Shown: piece after piece, positions 55,661-63,402 of the stretch | Layout: each line of letters begins with the position of its first letter | Numbering within the stretch: position 1 is the first letter of the stretch | Origin: Virgibacillus subterraneus | Lineage (GTDB): Bacteria; Bacillota; Bacilli; Bacillales; Amphibacillaceae | Length of the DNA: 64,000 nucleotides | NCBI RefSeq assembly: GCF_900110695.1 | Contig: NZ_FOEH01000001.1 | Coordinates: 806,001 to 870,000, forward strand | Direction of reading: 5' to 3' | Program-made: the position numbers and the translations under genes | Notes under the pieces: model-generated | What the model was told of the DNA's origin: nothing | What the model saw: the letters and a program-made list of their open reading frames with translations, nothing else | Databases searched by the model: none

Positions 55661-58600
55661 CTATTTAAGAGCCTCTTTTGCTAGCAATAAACCAATAGAG
55701 TTATTTTGTCTCCATATTCGATCATAATAACTTAAAGGTACAGGTTGGTTCCCAACAGGCGGTGAGAGTTCAGGTGTCAAACCAGTTTTTTTCAATGATT
55801 CAATTACCCAATCAGTATACCCCCCACCACTTGGATTGGTAGGATGGTAAAGACTATAACCAGTTTTATTACTCACTTTTTCCGCAATTTTCCGATGTTC
55901 TTCTCTTAATTTTCCAGTTGAGTTGAAAGCCCAATATAAGATTTCACCAGAAGAATGATAAGCTACGTGTGATTCAAAATTATGTTTTTTGGTGAAATTG
56001 TAAAGAGCTTGTACTTCCGGCTCGGTAAGTGGTGCTGTTCCCTTATAATTGTATGGTCCTGGGCTAGAAGCGACGTATCTGATATTTTCCCATTTAGCGG
56101 GATATTGTCTATTCAAGTCTACTCCCCTTGAATTGGCCTTCCACGCAGTAAAGTTTGTACTTCCATTATTCAATCTAATTAATTGAGATCTATTATTGAA
56201 ACCATCCGCCCCAAATTGATTCAAGGTCACTCCGTCGGGATTTACCATAGGTACATAGTAGATTGTCACTTGATTCAGCAATTTGCGAACATTATAGCCA
56301 TCAATTTTTGTCCCGTTCACAAAAGCTCTACTATACTCATCAATTTGATGCATAACCAAATTTGTTGTAATCCATTCACGAGCATGGTGGGATGAATTGA
56401 TTGTAATCTTTTTATCCCCATTCCCTACTTTCACTAATGGTATATCCCGTCCTTCCACTGATTTACCGATGACATTAGTACGAATGATTCCTGGATAGGC
56501 GTTCTTTAGCTTGGTAATGTCACTAACCATTTGATTGTAGGAATAGACAGTCTTAGGATTGACAATCGGTCCAATATCATCCATCTCATCTACCACATCA
56601 TTCTTATGAATATAACCAGTATGTGTTTTTCCATCTATAAAAATGATTGCTTCATACCAATTTGATGTAAAGGATTTGAAAATCAATTTCGAACCAAAGC
56701 TATATCCCTTCAGTTTCTTTGATTTTCTTGAAGTCTTATTGTAAACAAATGTCTTATCTCTTACTGCTATCCCATCTAAGGTATTCCGACTAGCATTTTC
56801 ATCTAATACGTCGTTTTTGTGAATGTAACCAGCTTGTGCTTCTCCATTCACATATATCAAGGCTTTATACCAATCTTCCATAAAAGTTTTATAGTATAAT
56901 AGTTTTCCTTCATTATAAGATTTTAATACGTCCCGCTTCTTACTAGGAGCTGAATAAACGTTTATTTTGGAATGGTATGCATAACCTCTCATACTCTCAT
57001 GATTATCTACAGGCGTCTCAACATCTTTTTGGTGAATATAACCGATATGCTTTTCTCCATTTTTATAAATTAATGCTTCATACCAATTATTCAAGAATGT
57101 TTTATAGTACAATAAGCTACCTTCTTGATAAGATTTCAATGACTTACTAGTCCTGCTTGGACTTGAATAAATTAGCGTTTTGTTTAATGCATAACCTGAT
57201 AAATTCTCTTGATTTTTCACAGGCTCTTCAATATCACCTTTATGGATATAACCGGTATATTTTACCCCGTTTTTATATATAATTGCTTCATACCATTTAC
57301 TTAAAAATGTTTTATAGTAAAGCAAACTTCCTTCATCGTAGGATTTCAACGAGCTACTATTTTTACTAGGGTTAGAATGCACATGAGTTTTCTTTACAGC
57401 GTATCCTGATGAGCTTTTTTGGTTCTTAACAGGTGACTCCACATCATTGACATGAATGTACCCCGTGCGTTTATCCCCATTCACATAAACCAGTGCTTCA
57501 TACCAATCTTCTAAATACGTTTTATAATATAGTATTTGTCCAGCCTCATACGACTTCAAGGATGAACTATGTCTACTAGGTCGCTTATATACATTAGTAG
57601 TAGAGTTTATCGAGACACCTTTTAGACTTTTTTGGTCTCCAACAGGTTCCTCCACATCAGAAGCGGATATATAACCTGTTTTTGCTTCTTCATTTATATA
57701 TACTAAAGCTTCGTACCATCCATCAATGAACGTTTTATAATATAATGTTTTACCTTGCGGATAGTTTTTTATTATTTTTGAATTTTTATTTGCATTAGAA
57801 TATATGTATGTTTTATTTTTTTGCGCAACACCTGATAAAGAGACAGGATTATTGGTAGGCTCTTGTACATCATTCAAATGAATGTATCCTATTCTAGCCT
57901 CACCATTTACATATACTAATGCCTCATACCAATTACTCAGAAATGTCTTATAATATAATATGTCACCTTTTGGATAACTTTTTAGTATTTCACTATTCTT
58001 GCTTGCAAAGGAATAGATATTAGTCTGACTGTTTGAAGCTATTCCTGACAAACTTTGCTGGTTCTGAACAGGTTCTTCCACATCATCATGAGATATGTAG
58101 CCTGTATGCGGTTGACCATCCACGTACACAATAGCTTTATACCAACCACTAATAAAAGCTTGATAATATAAAAGTTTTCCTTTTGGATAACTCTTCAGCG
58201 ACACAGAGTCCTTAGAAGCTTTGGAGTAAACATGCGTTTTATCATTTAAAGCAATTCCAGAGAAAGAGCTTGGATTGTTCAGTGGCTCTTCTACTTCTTC
58301 TGCGATTATGTAACCTGTTGTTTCTTTCCCATCAGCATTTAATGTTATCTCGTACCAACCATTAATGAATGTTTGATAAGATACTAATGTACCTTTTTCA
58401 ATAGATTTCATTACAATAGAATTCTCAACTGGCTTTTGATAAACGTTCATGACATCAGGAATTACTACACCCTGAAGATCTTGTGTTTCGGGTTCGACCA
58501 ATGTAACGTCATCTTTATGTACATATCCTTTCTTTGTTTCCTCGCCAATAATTACTTCTACATTTAACCAATTACCGTCATTTTCATCTTTCTGGTAATT

Positions 58601-58792
58601 GATAATAGTACCCAGTTCATATTCTATTAATACTTCTGATTCAACATCTTTATCGACATATACTTGAAGAGTTCCATCCATAGACACTGCTCTAGATGCT
58701 TCCACCTCTTCAGCAGATGTAAAGATAGGTTGACTCACCAATCCCATTAATACAATAAAAAATATAATATTTATTAATAGTTTATACCTCAA
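55661..58792 (-). CDS. Large secreted M14 zinc carboxypeptidase with about ten SH3-like repeats
   Basis: About 1043 residues. A signal peptide (KLLINIIFFIVLMGLVSQPIFTSAEE) is followed by one divergent and about nine good copies of a roughly 70-residue SH3-like unit, each with a VYS/IYS start, SLKSYxxG, LLYYKTF, WYEALVYVNG and GYIHxxDVE. The last 280 residues are an M14 peptidase: zinc ligands His and Glu in SSHHAREW (near 800), substrate Arg in RGVDLNRQYP, third ligand His in HVAYHSSG, catalytic Glu in GLTPELSPP. Relatives include gamma-D-glutamyl-diamino acid peptidases acting on cell-wall peptides; the repeats suggest cell-wall binding. TTG 58792 follows GGAGGGG; an ATG 15 bases upstream overlaps that site. 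Confidence 0.88.
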   Translation of the reverse strand: MRYKLLINIIFFIVLMGLVSQPIFTSAEEVEASRAVSMDGTLQVYVDKDVESEVLIEYELGTIINYQKDENDGNWLNVEVIIGEETKKGYVHKDDVTLVEPETQDLQGVVIPDVMNVYQKPVENSIVMKSIEKGTLVSYQTFINGWYEITLNADGKETTGYIIAEEVEEPLNNPSSFSGIALNDKTHVYSKASKDSVSLKSYPKGKLLYYQAFISGWYKAIVYVDGQPHTGYISHDDVEEPVQNQQSLSGIASNSQTNIYSFASKNSEILKSYPKGDILYYKTFLSNWYEALVYVNGEARIGYIHLNDVQEPTNNPVSLSGVAQKNKTYIYSNANKNSKIIKNYPQGKTLYYKTFIDGWYEALVYINEEAKTGYISASDVEEPVGDQKSLKGVSINSTTNVYKRPSRHSSSLKSYEAGQILYYKTYLEDWYEALVYVNGDKRTGYIHVNDVESPVKNQKSSSGYAVKKTHVHSNPSKNSSSLKSYDEGSLLYYKTFLSKWYEAIIYKNGVKYTGYIHKGDIEEPVKNQENLSGYALNKTLIYSSPSRTSKSLKSYQEGSLLYYKTFLNNWYEALIYKNGEKHIGYIHQKDVETPVDNHESMRGYAYHSKINVYSAPSKKRDVLKSYNEGKLLYYKTFMEDWYKALIYVNGEAQAGYIHKNDVLDENASRNTLDGIAVRDKTFVYNKTSRKSKKLKGYSFGSKLIFKSFTSNWYEAIIFIDGKTHTGYIHKNDVVDEMDDIGPIVNPKTVYSYNQMVSDITKLKNAYPGIIRTNVIGKSVEGRDIPLVKVGNGDKKITINSSHHAREWITTNLVMHQIDEYSRAFVNGTKIDGYNVRKLLNQVTIYYVPMVNPDGVTLNQFGADGFNNRSQLIRLNNGSTNFTAWKANSRGVDLNRQYPAKWENIRYVASSPGPYNYKGTAPLTEPEVQALYNFTKKHNFESHVAYHSSGEILYWAFNSTGKLREEHRKIAEKVSNKTGYSLYHPTNPSGGGYTDWVIESLKKTGLTPELSPPVGNQPVPLSYYDRIWRQNNSIGLLLAKEALK

Positions 58793-58942
58793 AAAACACC
58801 CCTCCATAATAATAGTTAGTCTTTATTATATCAGTTCAAAATTAATAAAAAAGGTTCAAAGTAAAGTATTAGTAAAGAATAATATAAAAATTTCATTTAT
58901 ATATTTTATAGTTTGTACCTTTGGTTTTTTCGCACACAACGC

Positions 58943-58970
58943 AAAAAAACCACTTACATGATGTAAGTGG
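58943..58970 (-). terminator. Terminator of the tRNA-Ala gene
   Basis: On the minus strand, CCACTTACAT and ATGTAAGTGG form a perfect 10-bp stem with a single-base loop, followed by a run of seven T. Confidence 0.85.
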
Positions 58971-59012
58971 ATATTTCTATTTACCCCTTGATACCACAAG
59001 ACTTAAGTTGGA

Positions 59013-59085
59013 TGGAGCATAGCGGGCTCGAACCGCTGACCCTCGCGCTGCCAGCACGATGCTCTCCCAGCTGAGCTAATGCCCC
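59013..59085 (-). tRNA. tRNA-Ala (anticodon GGC)
   Basis: A 73-base cloverleaf reads on the minus strand: acceptor GGGGCAT with ATGCTCC, D arm GCTC..GAGC, anticodon arm TCGTG-CTGGCAG-CGCGA with GGC at the anticodon, and T arm with TTCGAGC. It reads GCC codons (and GCU by wobble). The 3' CCA is not encoded. It stands alone and has its own terminator. Confidence 0.95.
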
Positions 59086-59223
59086 GTTGAGTCAGACTTT
59101 ATTATAAGCATTTTCTTTATTTTTTTCAAGGTATCAGATGATTTTAGAGTATCAGAAGGCGCAATCATACTGGCCACAACACATGTTAAATTTTTCGAAA
59201 TATTTTTTCTTCCCTTTTGATAT

Positions 59224-59250
59224 TCAACTTTCCGGAATTTTGAACGATAT
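59224..59250 (+). promoter_or_regulatory. Possible SigD (flagellar) promoter of motAB
   Basis: TCAA (59224-59227), 15 bases, AACGATAT (59243-59250) resembles the SigD consensus TAAA-N15-GCCGATAT, with 3 of 4 and 6 of 8 matches. It lies about 60 bases before the riboswitch aptamer. Confidence 0.4.
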
Positions 59251-59311
59251 AGTTAGTATGAAACTTCTAAATAAAAATAAGGGTTGATTGATGAGAAAAA
59301 AGTTGAATAAC

Positions 59312-59400
59312 CTGCGATAACGGCAAACTTATTGAAAGGTAAGGACGCAGAGCCACGGGTCTAAGGTTTTATGACTATGATCGCCGGGTTACCGAAAAAG
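59312..59400 (+). ncRNA. Cyclic di-GMP-I (GEMM) riboswitch
   Basis: The leader of motAB carries the GEMM-I aptamer: GGCAAACTTATTGAAAGGTAAGGACGCAGAGCC holds the first hairpin (CTTA-TTGAAAGG-TAAG, with GAAA tetraloop) and conserved GGACGCA-AGCC; a second hairpin runs from ACGGGTCTAAGG to the conserved CGCCGGGTTACCG. It senses the second messenger c-di-GMP. A terminator hairpin follows at 59431, so ligand binding should govern read-through into motA. The direction of the switch is not certain from sequence; down-regulation of motility by c-di-GMP would be expected biologically. Confidence 0.95.
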
Positions 59401-59430
59401 GATGAAAAGATTAGTAGTTAAGCTAATTAA

Positions 59431-59458
59431 AGTCTATCATTTTTGGTAGGCTATTTTT
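59431..59458 (+). terminator. Expression-platform terminator of the c-di-GMP riboswitch
   Basis: AGTCTATC (59431-59438) pairs with GGTAGGCT (59445-59452) with two wobbles, followed by ATTTTTAATT. TTAG...CTAA (about 59411-59427) just upstream could form a competing stem. Confidence 0.7.
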
Positions 59459-59513
59459 AATTATAGGAAAATCGGGAATTCTCAGTTATTCCCTATCTTC
59501 AAGGAGGTACATA

Positions 59514-60317
59514 ATGATGGATAAGACATCAATTATTGGCATTTTTATCGGATTTTTAGCTATTGGGATAGGTATGACACTTAAAGGTGTTAATCCCGCA
59601 GCGTTAGTTAATCCTGCTGCTTTTATTATTATATTTTTCGGAACAGCTGCGTCTGTGTGTATTGCTTTTCCAATGGAAACGATTAAAAAGGTACCGAGAC
59701 TATTTATAATACTATTTAAGGAAGATAAGCAGAACGATGTAAAACAAACTGTTGATAGATTTACTGAATGGGCAGAGCTTACTCGGAAAGAAGGAATACT
59801 ATCGCTTGAGTCTAAAATAGAACAGGTGGATGACAGTTTTTTGTCGTCAGGCATCCAGTTGGCTGTTGATGGGCAATCAACGGAGTTTATTAGAGAGCTT
59901 ATGTTAGAAAAAATTGATGCTATGGAAGAGAGACATCAGAAAGGTGTTTCCGTCTTTTCACAGGCTGGTACATACGCTCCGACGCTTGGTGTGTTGGGGG
60001 CGGTTGTCGGTTTAATTGCTGCTTTAGGTGATATGAATGATATGGAGGCTTTAGGACATGCTATCTCTTCAGCTTTTATCGCAACTCTGTTTGGTATATT
60101 TTCTGGTTATGTATTGTGGCACCCTTTTGCAAACAAACTTAAAGAGAAATCAAAAAAAGAGGTGCTGATGAAACAAATCATAATTGAAGGTGTCTTATCC
60201 ATAACAAATGGTGAATCCCCACAGCTGATTCGGGATAAATTAAGTTCATATTTATCTCCAAAAGAGTTATCGAAGTTAGACCAGGAGGGATCAGATGCGC
60301 AGAAAGAAAAAGAATGA
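59514..60317 (+). CDS. motA: Flagellar stator protein MotA
   Basis: 267 residues, proton-channel half of the flagellar stator. Four membrane segments: two near the N-terminus (SIIGIFIGFLAIGIGMTLKG, AAFIIIFFGTAASVCIAF) and two after a cytoplasmic loop (YAPTLGVLGAVVGLIAALGDM, AISSAFIATLFGIFSGYVLWHPFANKL). MERHQKG-like and VDGQSTEFIRELM in the loop hold charged residues that contact the rotor. It is very close to B. subtilis MotA in pattern. AAGGAGG lies before two adjacent ATG codons (59514 and 59517); either could be used. Overlaps motB by 23 bases. Controlled by the c-di-GMP riboswitch. Confidence 0.94.
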   Translation: MMDKTSIIGIFIGFLAIGIGMTLKGVNPAALVNPAAFIIIFFGTAASVCIAFPMETIKKVPRLFIILFKEDKQNDVKQTVDRFTEWAELTRKEGILSLESKIEQVDDSFLSSGIQLAVDGQSTEFIRELMLEKIDAMEERHQKGVSVFSQAGTYAPTLGVLGAVVGLIAALGDMNDMEALGHAISSAFIATLFGIFSGYVLWHPFANKLKEKSKKEVLMKQIIIEGVLSITNGESPQLIRDKLSSYLSPKELSKLDQEGSDAQKEKE

Positions 60318-61074
60318 TGAAACTCATATGAGTGAATCCTGGTTGCTTCCTTATGCGGATTTATTAACGCTGCTCCTGGCATTATTCATAGTTTTATTTG
60401 CGATGAGTGAGCTAGATGCAAAAAAATATGAGGAGCTCTCTCGCGTGTTTAATAGTGAGTTTTCCGGGGGCGATGGGATACTAGAAGAAAGTAATAGCAC
60501 AGTAGAGATGCCTCAGGATGTGGAAGAAGATGAAGAGGAGACTGAAAAACCTGAGGAAGAGGAAAAAGAAGAAAAGTTAAGTGACAGTGAACAAGAGTTA
60601 AATAGATTGGAATTGCTGCAGAAGAGAATAAATGAATATATAACTGAAAACAATCTTGCCGAAAAGTTAGGAACAAAGTTAACTGGAGAAGGATTATTAG
60701 TTACTATTATCAATGATGTAACATTTGATTCTGGAAGCGCGGTGGTGAGGGGAGAAGGCAGGAAAATTGCAAGTGCTATATCAACCTTTTTGTACACGGA
60801 TCCACCACATCAAATAGTAGTCAGTGGACATACAGATGAACGGCCAATTCGTACTAGTAAATTCTCATCGAATTGGGATTTAAGTGTCATGCGAGCGGTT
60901 AACTTCATGCGTTTAATACTAGAGAATGACAAACTTGACCCAAGAACATTCAGTGCAAAGGGGTTTGGTGAACATAAACCACTAGTACCGAACACCAATG
61001 ATCAAAATCGGGCAAAAAACAGACGAGTAGAAGTGCTGGTATTGCCTAATTATGATATTAAAGAAGAATTGTAG
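60295..61074 (+). CDS. motB: Flagellar stator protein MotB
   Basis: 259 residues: a single membrane helix with the proton-binding Asp in LLPYADLLTLLLALFIVLFAMSELD, an unusually acidic linker (about residues 65-105, mainly Glu and Asp), and an OmpA-like peptidoglycan-binding domain (FDSGSAVVRGEGRKIASAI, VSGHTDERPI, NWDLSVMRAVNFMRL, RAKNRRVEVLVL). The helix fits the proton-type MotB, though a sodium-type MotS cannot be excluded. GGAGGG lies within motA, and the genes overlap, so they are co-translated. A dispersed repeat begins right after the stop. Confidence 0.94.
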   Translation: MRRKKKNDETHMSESWLLPYADLLTLLLALFIVLFAMSELDAKKYEELSRVFNSEFSGGDGILEESNSTVEMPQDVEEDEEETEKPEEEEKEEKLSDSEQELNRLELLQKRINEYITENNLAEKLGTKLTGEGLLVTIINDVTFDSGSAVVRGEGRKIASAISTFLYTDPPHQIVVSGHTDERPIRTSKFSSNWDLSVMRAVNFMRLILENDKLDPRTFSAKGFGEHKPLVPNTNDQNRAKNRRVEVLVLPNYDIKEEL

Positions 61075-61075
61075 T

Positions 61076-61102
61076 GGTGCCTGTCACTTCCCGATTTTTG
61101 TC
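61076..61102 (-). repeat. Dispersed short repeat, copy C (inverted)
   Basis: The minus strand reads GACAAAAATCGGGAAGTGAC then AGGCACC, matching copies A (39247) and B (55016). It starts two bases after the motB stop codon. Confidence 0.65.
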
Positions 61103-61125
61103 AATTTTTATCGATAATTAAACTT

Positions 61126-61156
61126 AAAGCCGGAGTCCATATAGGATTTCGGCTTT
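61126..61156 (+). terminator. Terminator of motAB
   Basis: AAAGCCGGAGTCC (61126-61138) pairs with GGATTTCGGCTTT (61144-61156) with two wobbles, followed by TTCTTATT. Lies between convergent genes. Confidence 0.75.
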
Positions 61157-61164
61157 TCTTATTA

Positions 61165-61428
61165 TTACTTCTTCTTAAACTTACTCCCTTTACTTTTTGC
61201 ACGTAATTTTGCCATTAAATCAGATGTTTCTTCAGCTTCCTTTTGGGTGGTTGCTTCATCAATCGAAACAATCTGGTACTTATCGTCTATTTTTTCCATG
61301 TTGAAGTACGTATTTTCGCTGCTGCCATCAGGTAATTCATCAACCGGAATGACTACTTCTTCCTTGGTTTCCTCAATGAGGATGACGGCTTTGTTATTGT
61401 CTTCAAATCGATCTAGTATTCCTCTCAT
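61165..61428 (-). CDS. DUF3006-family small protein
   Basis: 87 residues. The first half (GILDRFEDNNKAVILIEETKEEVVIPVDELPDGSSENTYFNMEK) is the DUF3006 core, a small beta-rich domain of unknown function; the tail is Lys-rich. It begins three bases after the upstream MBL lipoprotein gene, with ribosome binding site AGGAGGA inside the end of that gene. DUF3006 genes commonly accompany ComEC-like metallo-beta-lactamase genes, so it may assist or regulate that enzyme. It has no signal peptide, while its partner is secreted. Confidence 0.8.
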   Translation of the reverse strand: MRGILDRFEDNNKAVILIEETKEEVVIPVDELPDGSSENTYFNMEKIDDKYQIVSIDEATTQKEAEETSDLMAKLRAKSKGSKFKKK

Positions 61429-61431
61429 GTT

Positions 61432-62715
61432 TTATCCTCCTGTACATGCTAAGCCTTGGCTTTTGATATCGGCTATCCGCGATGGACCAATTCCACTAAC
61501 ATCTGTTAAATCATCTACTGATTGATATGGACGTAATTTCATCAAATCCTCTGCACGTGCCGGACCGATATGGATAATTTCCTGCAATTTATTAGATGAT
61601 GCATTGTTGATGTTAATACAGTCCCTAGTTGCTGTCTTATTTTCCGTGCTAGTTGATTGATCATTTGTATCATTATTGGATGAGTTATCTAAGGAATCGC
61701 TGTTACTTGGGCTGATTGTGCCATCTTCTTTTGTTTGGATGGTATAGTCTTTTCCATCTGTTGTTACAACAATCGTTCCATGAACATCAGTACCATATAA
61801 TTTGATCCCAGCGTTTTGAATAAGTGAAATCACTTCGGCGTGAGGGTGTCCATATTGGTTATCTGCTCCTGCACTGTAAATGGCTATTTCAGGACTTACT
61901 GCATCAATAAAGGCTGGATTACTGGATGTGTTGGATCCGTGGTGTCCTAATTGCACAATGTCAGCATTAACATTATTTCCGCTGTTTACCATTTCCATTT
62001 CGCTATCACGATCAGCATCGCCAGTGAACAGGAAGCTCATGTCGCCATATGTGAATTTTGCGGAAATGGATTCTTCGTTTGTGTTGCCAGAAATACTGAT
62101 AGGATGGAGAACGGTTATGTCCATCGTACCAATTTCAAACGTGTCTCCGGTTCTTGGCTCATCGTAGTTAGCATCACTTGCCAGAACAGCTTTCATACCT
62201 TGTTGAAATGTTTGTGATGAACTTTCATTTCCAGACATCCAAACTTCGCCAACATCAAATGTGTTCATGACATCTGCCAATTGCCCGGAGTGATCAGCAT
62301 CAGCATGACTGACAATGAGCACATCGATAGAAGAAACATCTTGTGCTAAAAGGTAGTTAGCCACCTCATTTCCTTGCCAATCTCCAGTATCAAATAATAT
62401 AGTGGATTGCTCACCATTACTCTTATATTGAAAAAGGGTAGCGTCAGCTTGTCCAACATCGATGTAGTGAACCTTCAGATCTGATAATGAATTGCTCTTT
62501 TTATCAGGTTTATCATCTGAAATTGGTTTGGTAGTTCCATCGGTTTCGCTTTGGATTGAATCTTGCTCTTTCGGTTTCTCCTTATCCTGTAATGATTCTT
62601 TTACTGATTCCGAATGGTTTGTGATCTTTTGTTGATCAGTTGAACCTTGATCTGTGTTTTGGCCGCATGCTACCAGAATAGCGAAAATTAGAATAAATAA
62701 ATATTTTTTGGTCAT
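61432..62715 (-). CDS. ComEC-like metallo-beta-lactamase lipoprotein with C-terminal helix-hairpin-helix
   Basis: 427 residues. Signal peptide with lipobox (AILVAC, Cys 17) and a long Ser/Gln/Lys-rich linker to about 75. The metallo-beta-lactamase domain resembles the ComEC C-terminal domain: VHYIDVGQADATLF, FDTGDWQGN, VSHADADHSGQ (HxDxDH), VQLGHHGSNTSSNP. A polar linker leads to a ComEA-like helix-hairpin-helix (ININNASSNKLQEIIHIGPARAEDL and ISGIGPSRIADIK-like), which binds DNA. A membrane-anchored extracellular nuclease is the best guess, based on the nuclease role proposed for ComEC MBL domains. It leads an operon with DUF3006. ATG 62715 follows GGGGAG. Confidence 0.85.
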   Translation of the reverse strand: MTKKYLFILIFAILVACGQNTDQGSTDQQKITNHSESVKESLQDKEKPKEQDSIQSETDGTTKPISDDKPDKKSNSLSDLKVHYIDVGQADATLFQYKSNGEQSTILFDTGDWQGNEVANYLLAQDVSSIDVLIVSHADADHSGQLADVMNTFDVGEVWMSGNESSSQTFQQGMKAVLASDANYDEPRTGDTFEIGTMDITVLHPISISGNTNEESISAKFTYGDMSFLFTGDADRDSEMEMVNSGNNVNADIVQLGHHGSNTSSNPAFIDAVSPEIAIYSAGADNQYGHPHAEVISLIQNAGIKLYGTDVHGTIVVTTDGKDYTIQTKEDGTISPSNSDSLDNSSNNDTNDQSTSTENKTATRDCININNASSNKLQEIIHIGPARAEDLMKLRPYQSVDDLTDVSGIGPSRIADIKSQGLACTGG

Positions 62716-62961
62716 CTTAATGTCTCCCCAATCGCCTAACTATTGCTTATCTTTAAGCGTATCAGAGCTATTAGGGGAAATCTATATACAAAATGATCAT
62801 AATTGATTTTTGAACTGAGTTTTGTACGTGAAAATTAAATTTTTTCTAAGGAAAAAATTTAATTTTCCCTTAGATGTCTGCTCCGCTTTTCCAATTATAG
62901 TTATGTGCTAATTGCGATCTATCTTGTCATAATAGAAAAAAGTTAAACAAGGAGCCAACTT

Positions 62962-63255
62962 ATGAATATTGTCTGGAAGTATTACCTGTTGGTACTGTAT
63001 TTGTTGTCATTGACTTACCTGGATTCTGACGTCAATTCAGAACTGATTGCAGCCGGAGTATTGGACCGAATTGAAGATGGTAATCAGGCCGTTATTTTAC
63101 TGGAAGAATTGCAGCAAGAACTTGTTGTATCGATGCATACATTACCACCTGGGAGTACACCAAATACATGGCTCCAGATTAAAATGCGTGGTGCCTGCGA
63201 TTTGCCGGTATTTAGCGAATTTTGTCTGATCGGAATAACTAAATTAATCAAGTAG
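62962..63255 (+). CDS. Second DUF3006-like protein with N-terminal membrane helix
   Basis: 97 residues. A hydrophobic segment (YYLLVLYLLSLTYL) opens the protein. The middle (AAGVLDRIEDGNQAVILLEELQQELVVSMHTLPPGSTPNTWLQIK) clearly parallels the DUF3006 protein encoded at 61165. The last 28 residues do not, and the core ends abruptly, so the 3' part may be frameshifted or replaced. ATG 62962 follows AAGGAG. It is divergent from the MBL lipoprotein gene, with 246 bases between them. Whether it is functional is open. Confidence 0.6.
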   Translation: MNIVWKYYLLVLYLLSLTYLDSDVNSELIAAGVLDRIEDGNQAVILLEELQQELVVSMHTLPPGSTPNTWLQIKMRGACDLPVFSEFCLIGITKLIK

Positions 63256-63262
63256 TTCTATT

Positions 63263-63365
63263 TATACTACAATCGAACGTGAAACAAAAAAAGTGGCATC
63301 TTTCAGGAAAAAAAATTTTACTTGTTATGCCACTTTCTTGACTTGAGGTTCGATTATTATAGTAA
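63263..63365. repeat. Long imperfect palindrome with inner terminator stem
   Basis: Inner arms AAAGTGGCA (63290-63298) and TGCCACTTT (63328-63336); outer arms AATCGAAC (about 63271-63278) and GTTCGATT (about 63348-63355), extended by TACTA and TAGTA. It lies between the convergent DUF3006-like and symporter genes and may terminate both. Confidence 0.6.
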
Positions 63366-63390
63366 GAGGAAGCACCTAAGGCACTTCCTC
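63366..63390 (-). terminator. Hairpin after the symporter gene
   Basis: GAGGAAGCACC (63366-63376) pairs with GGCACTTCCTC (63380-63390), 11 bp with two wobbles. Lies just past the stop of the minus-strand symporter gene; the following T-run is weak. Confidence 0.5.
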
Positions 63391-63402
63391 CTACTAAATT
63401 CA

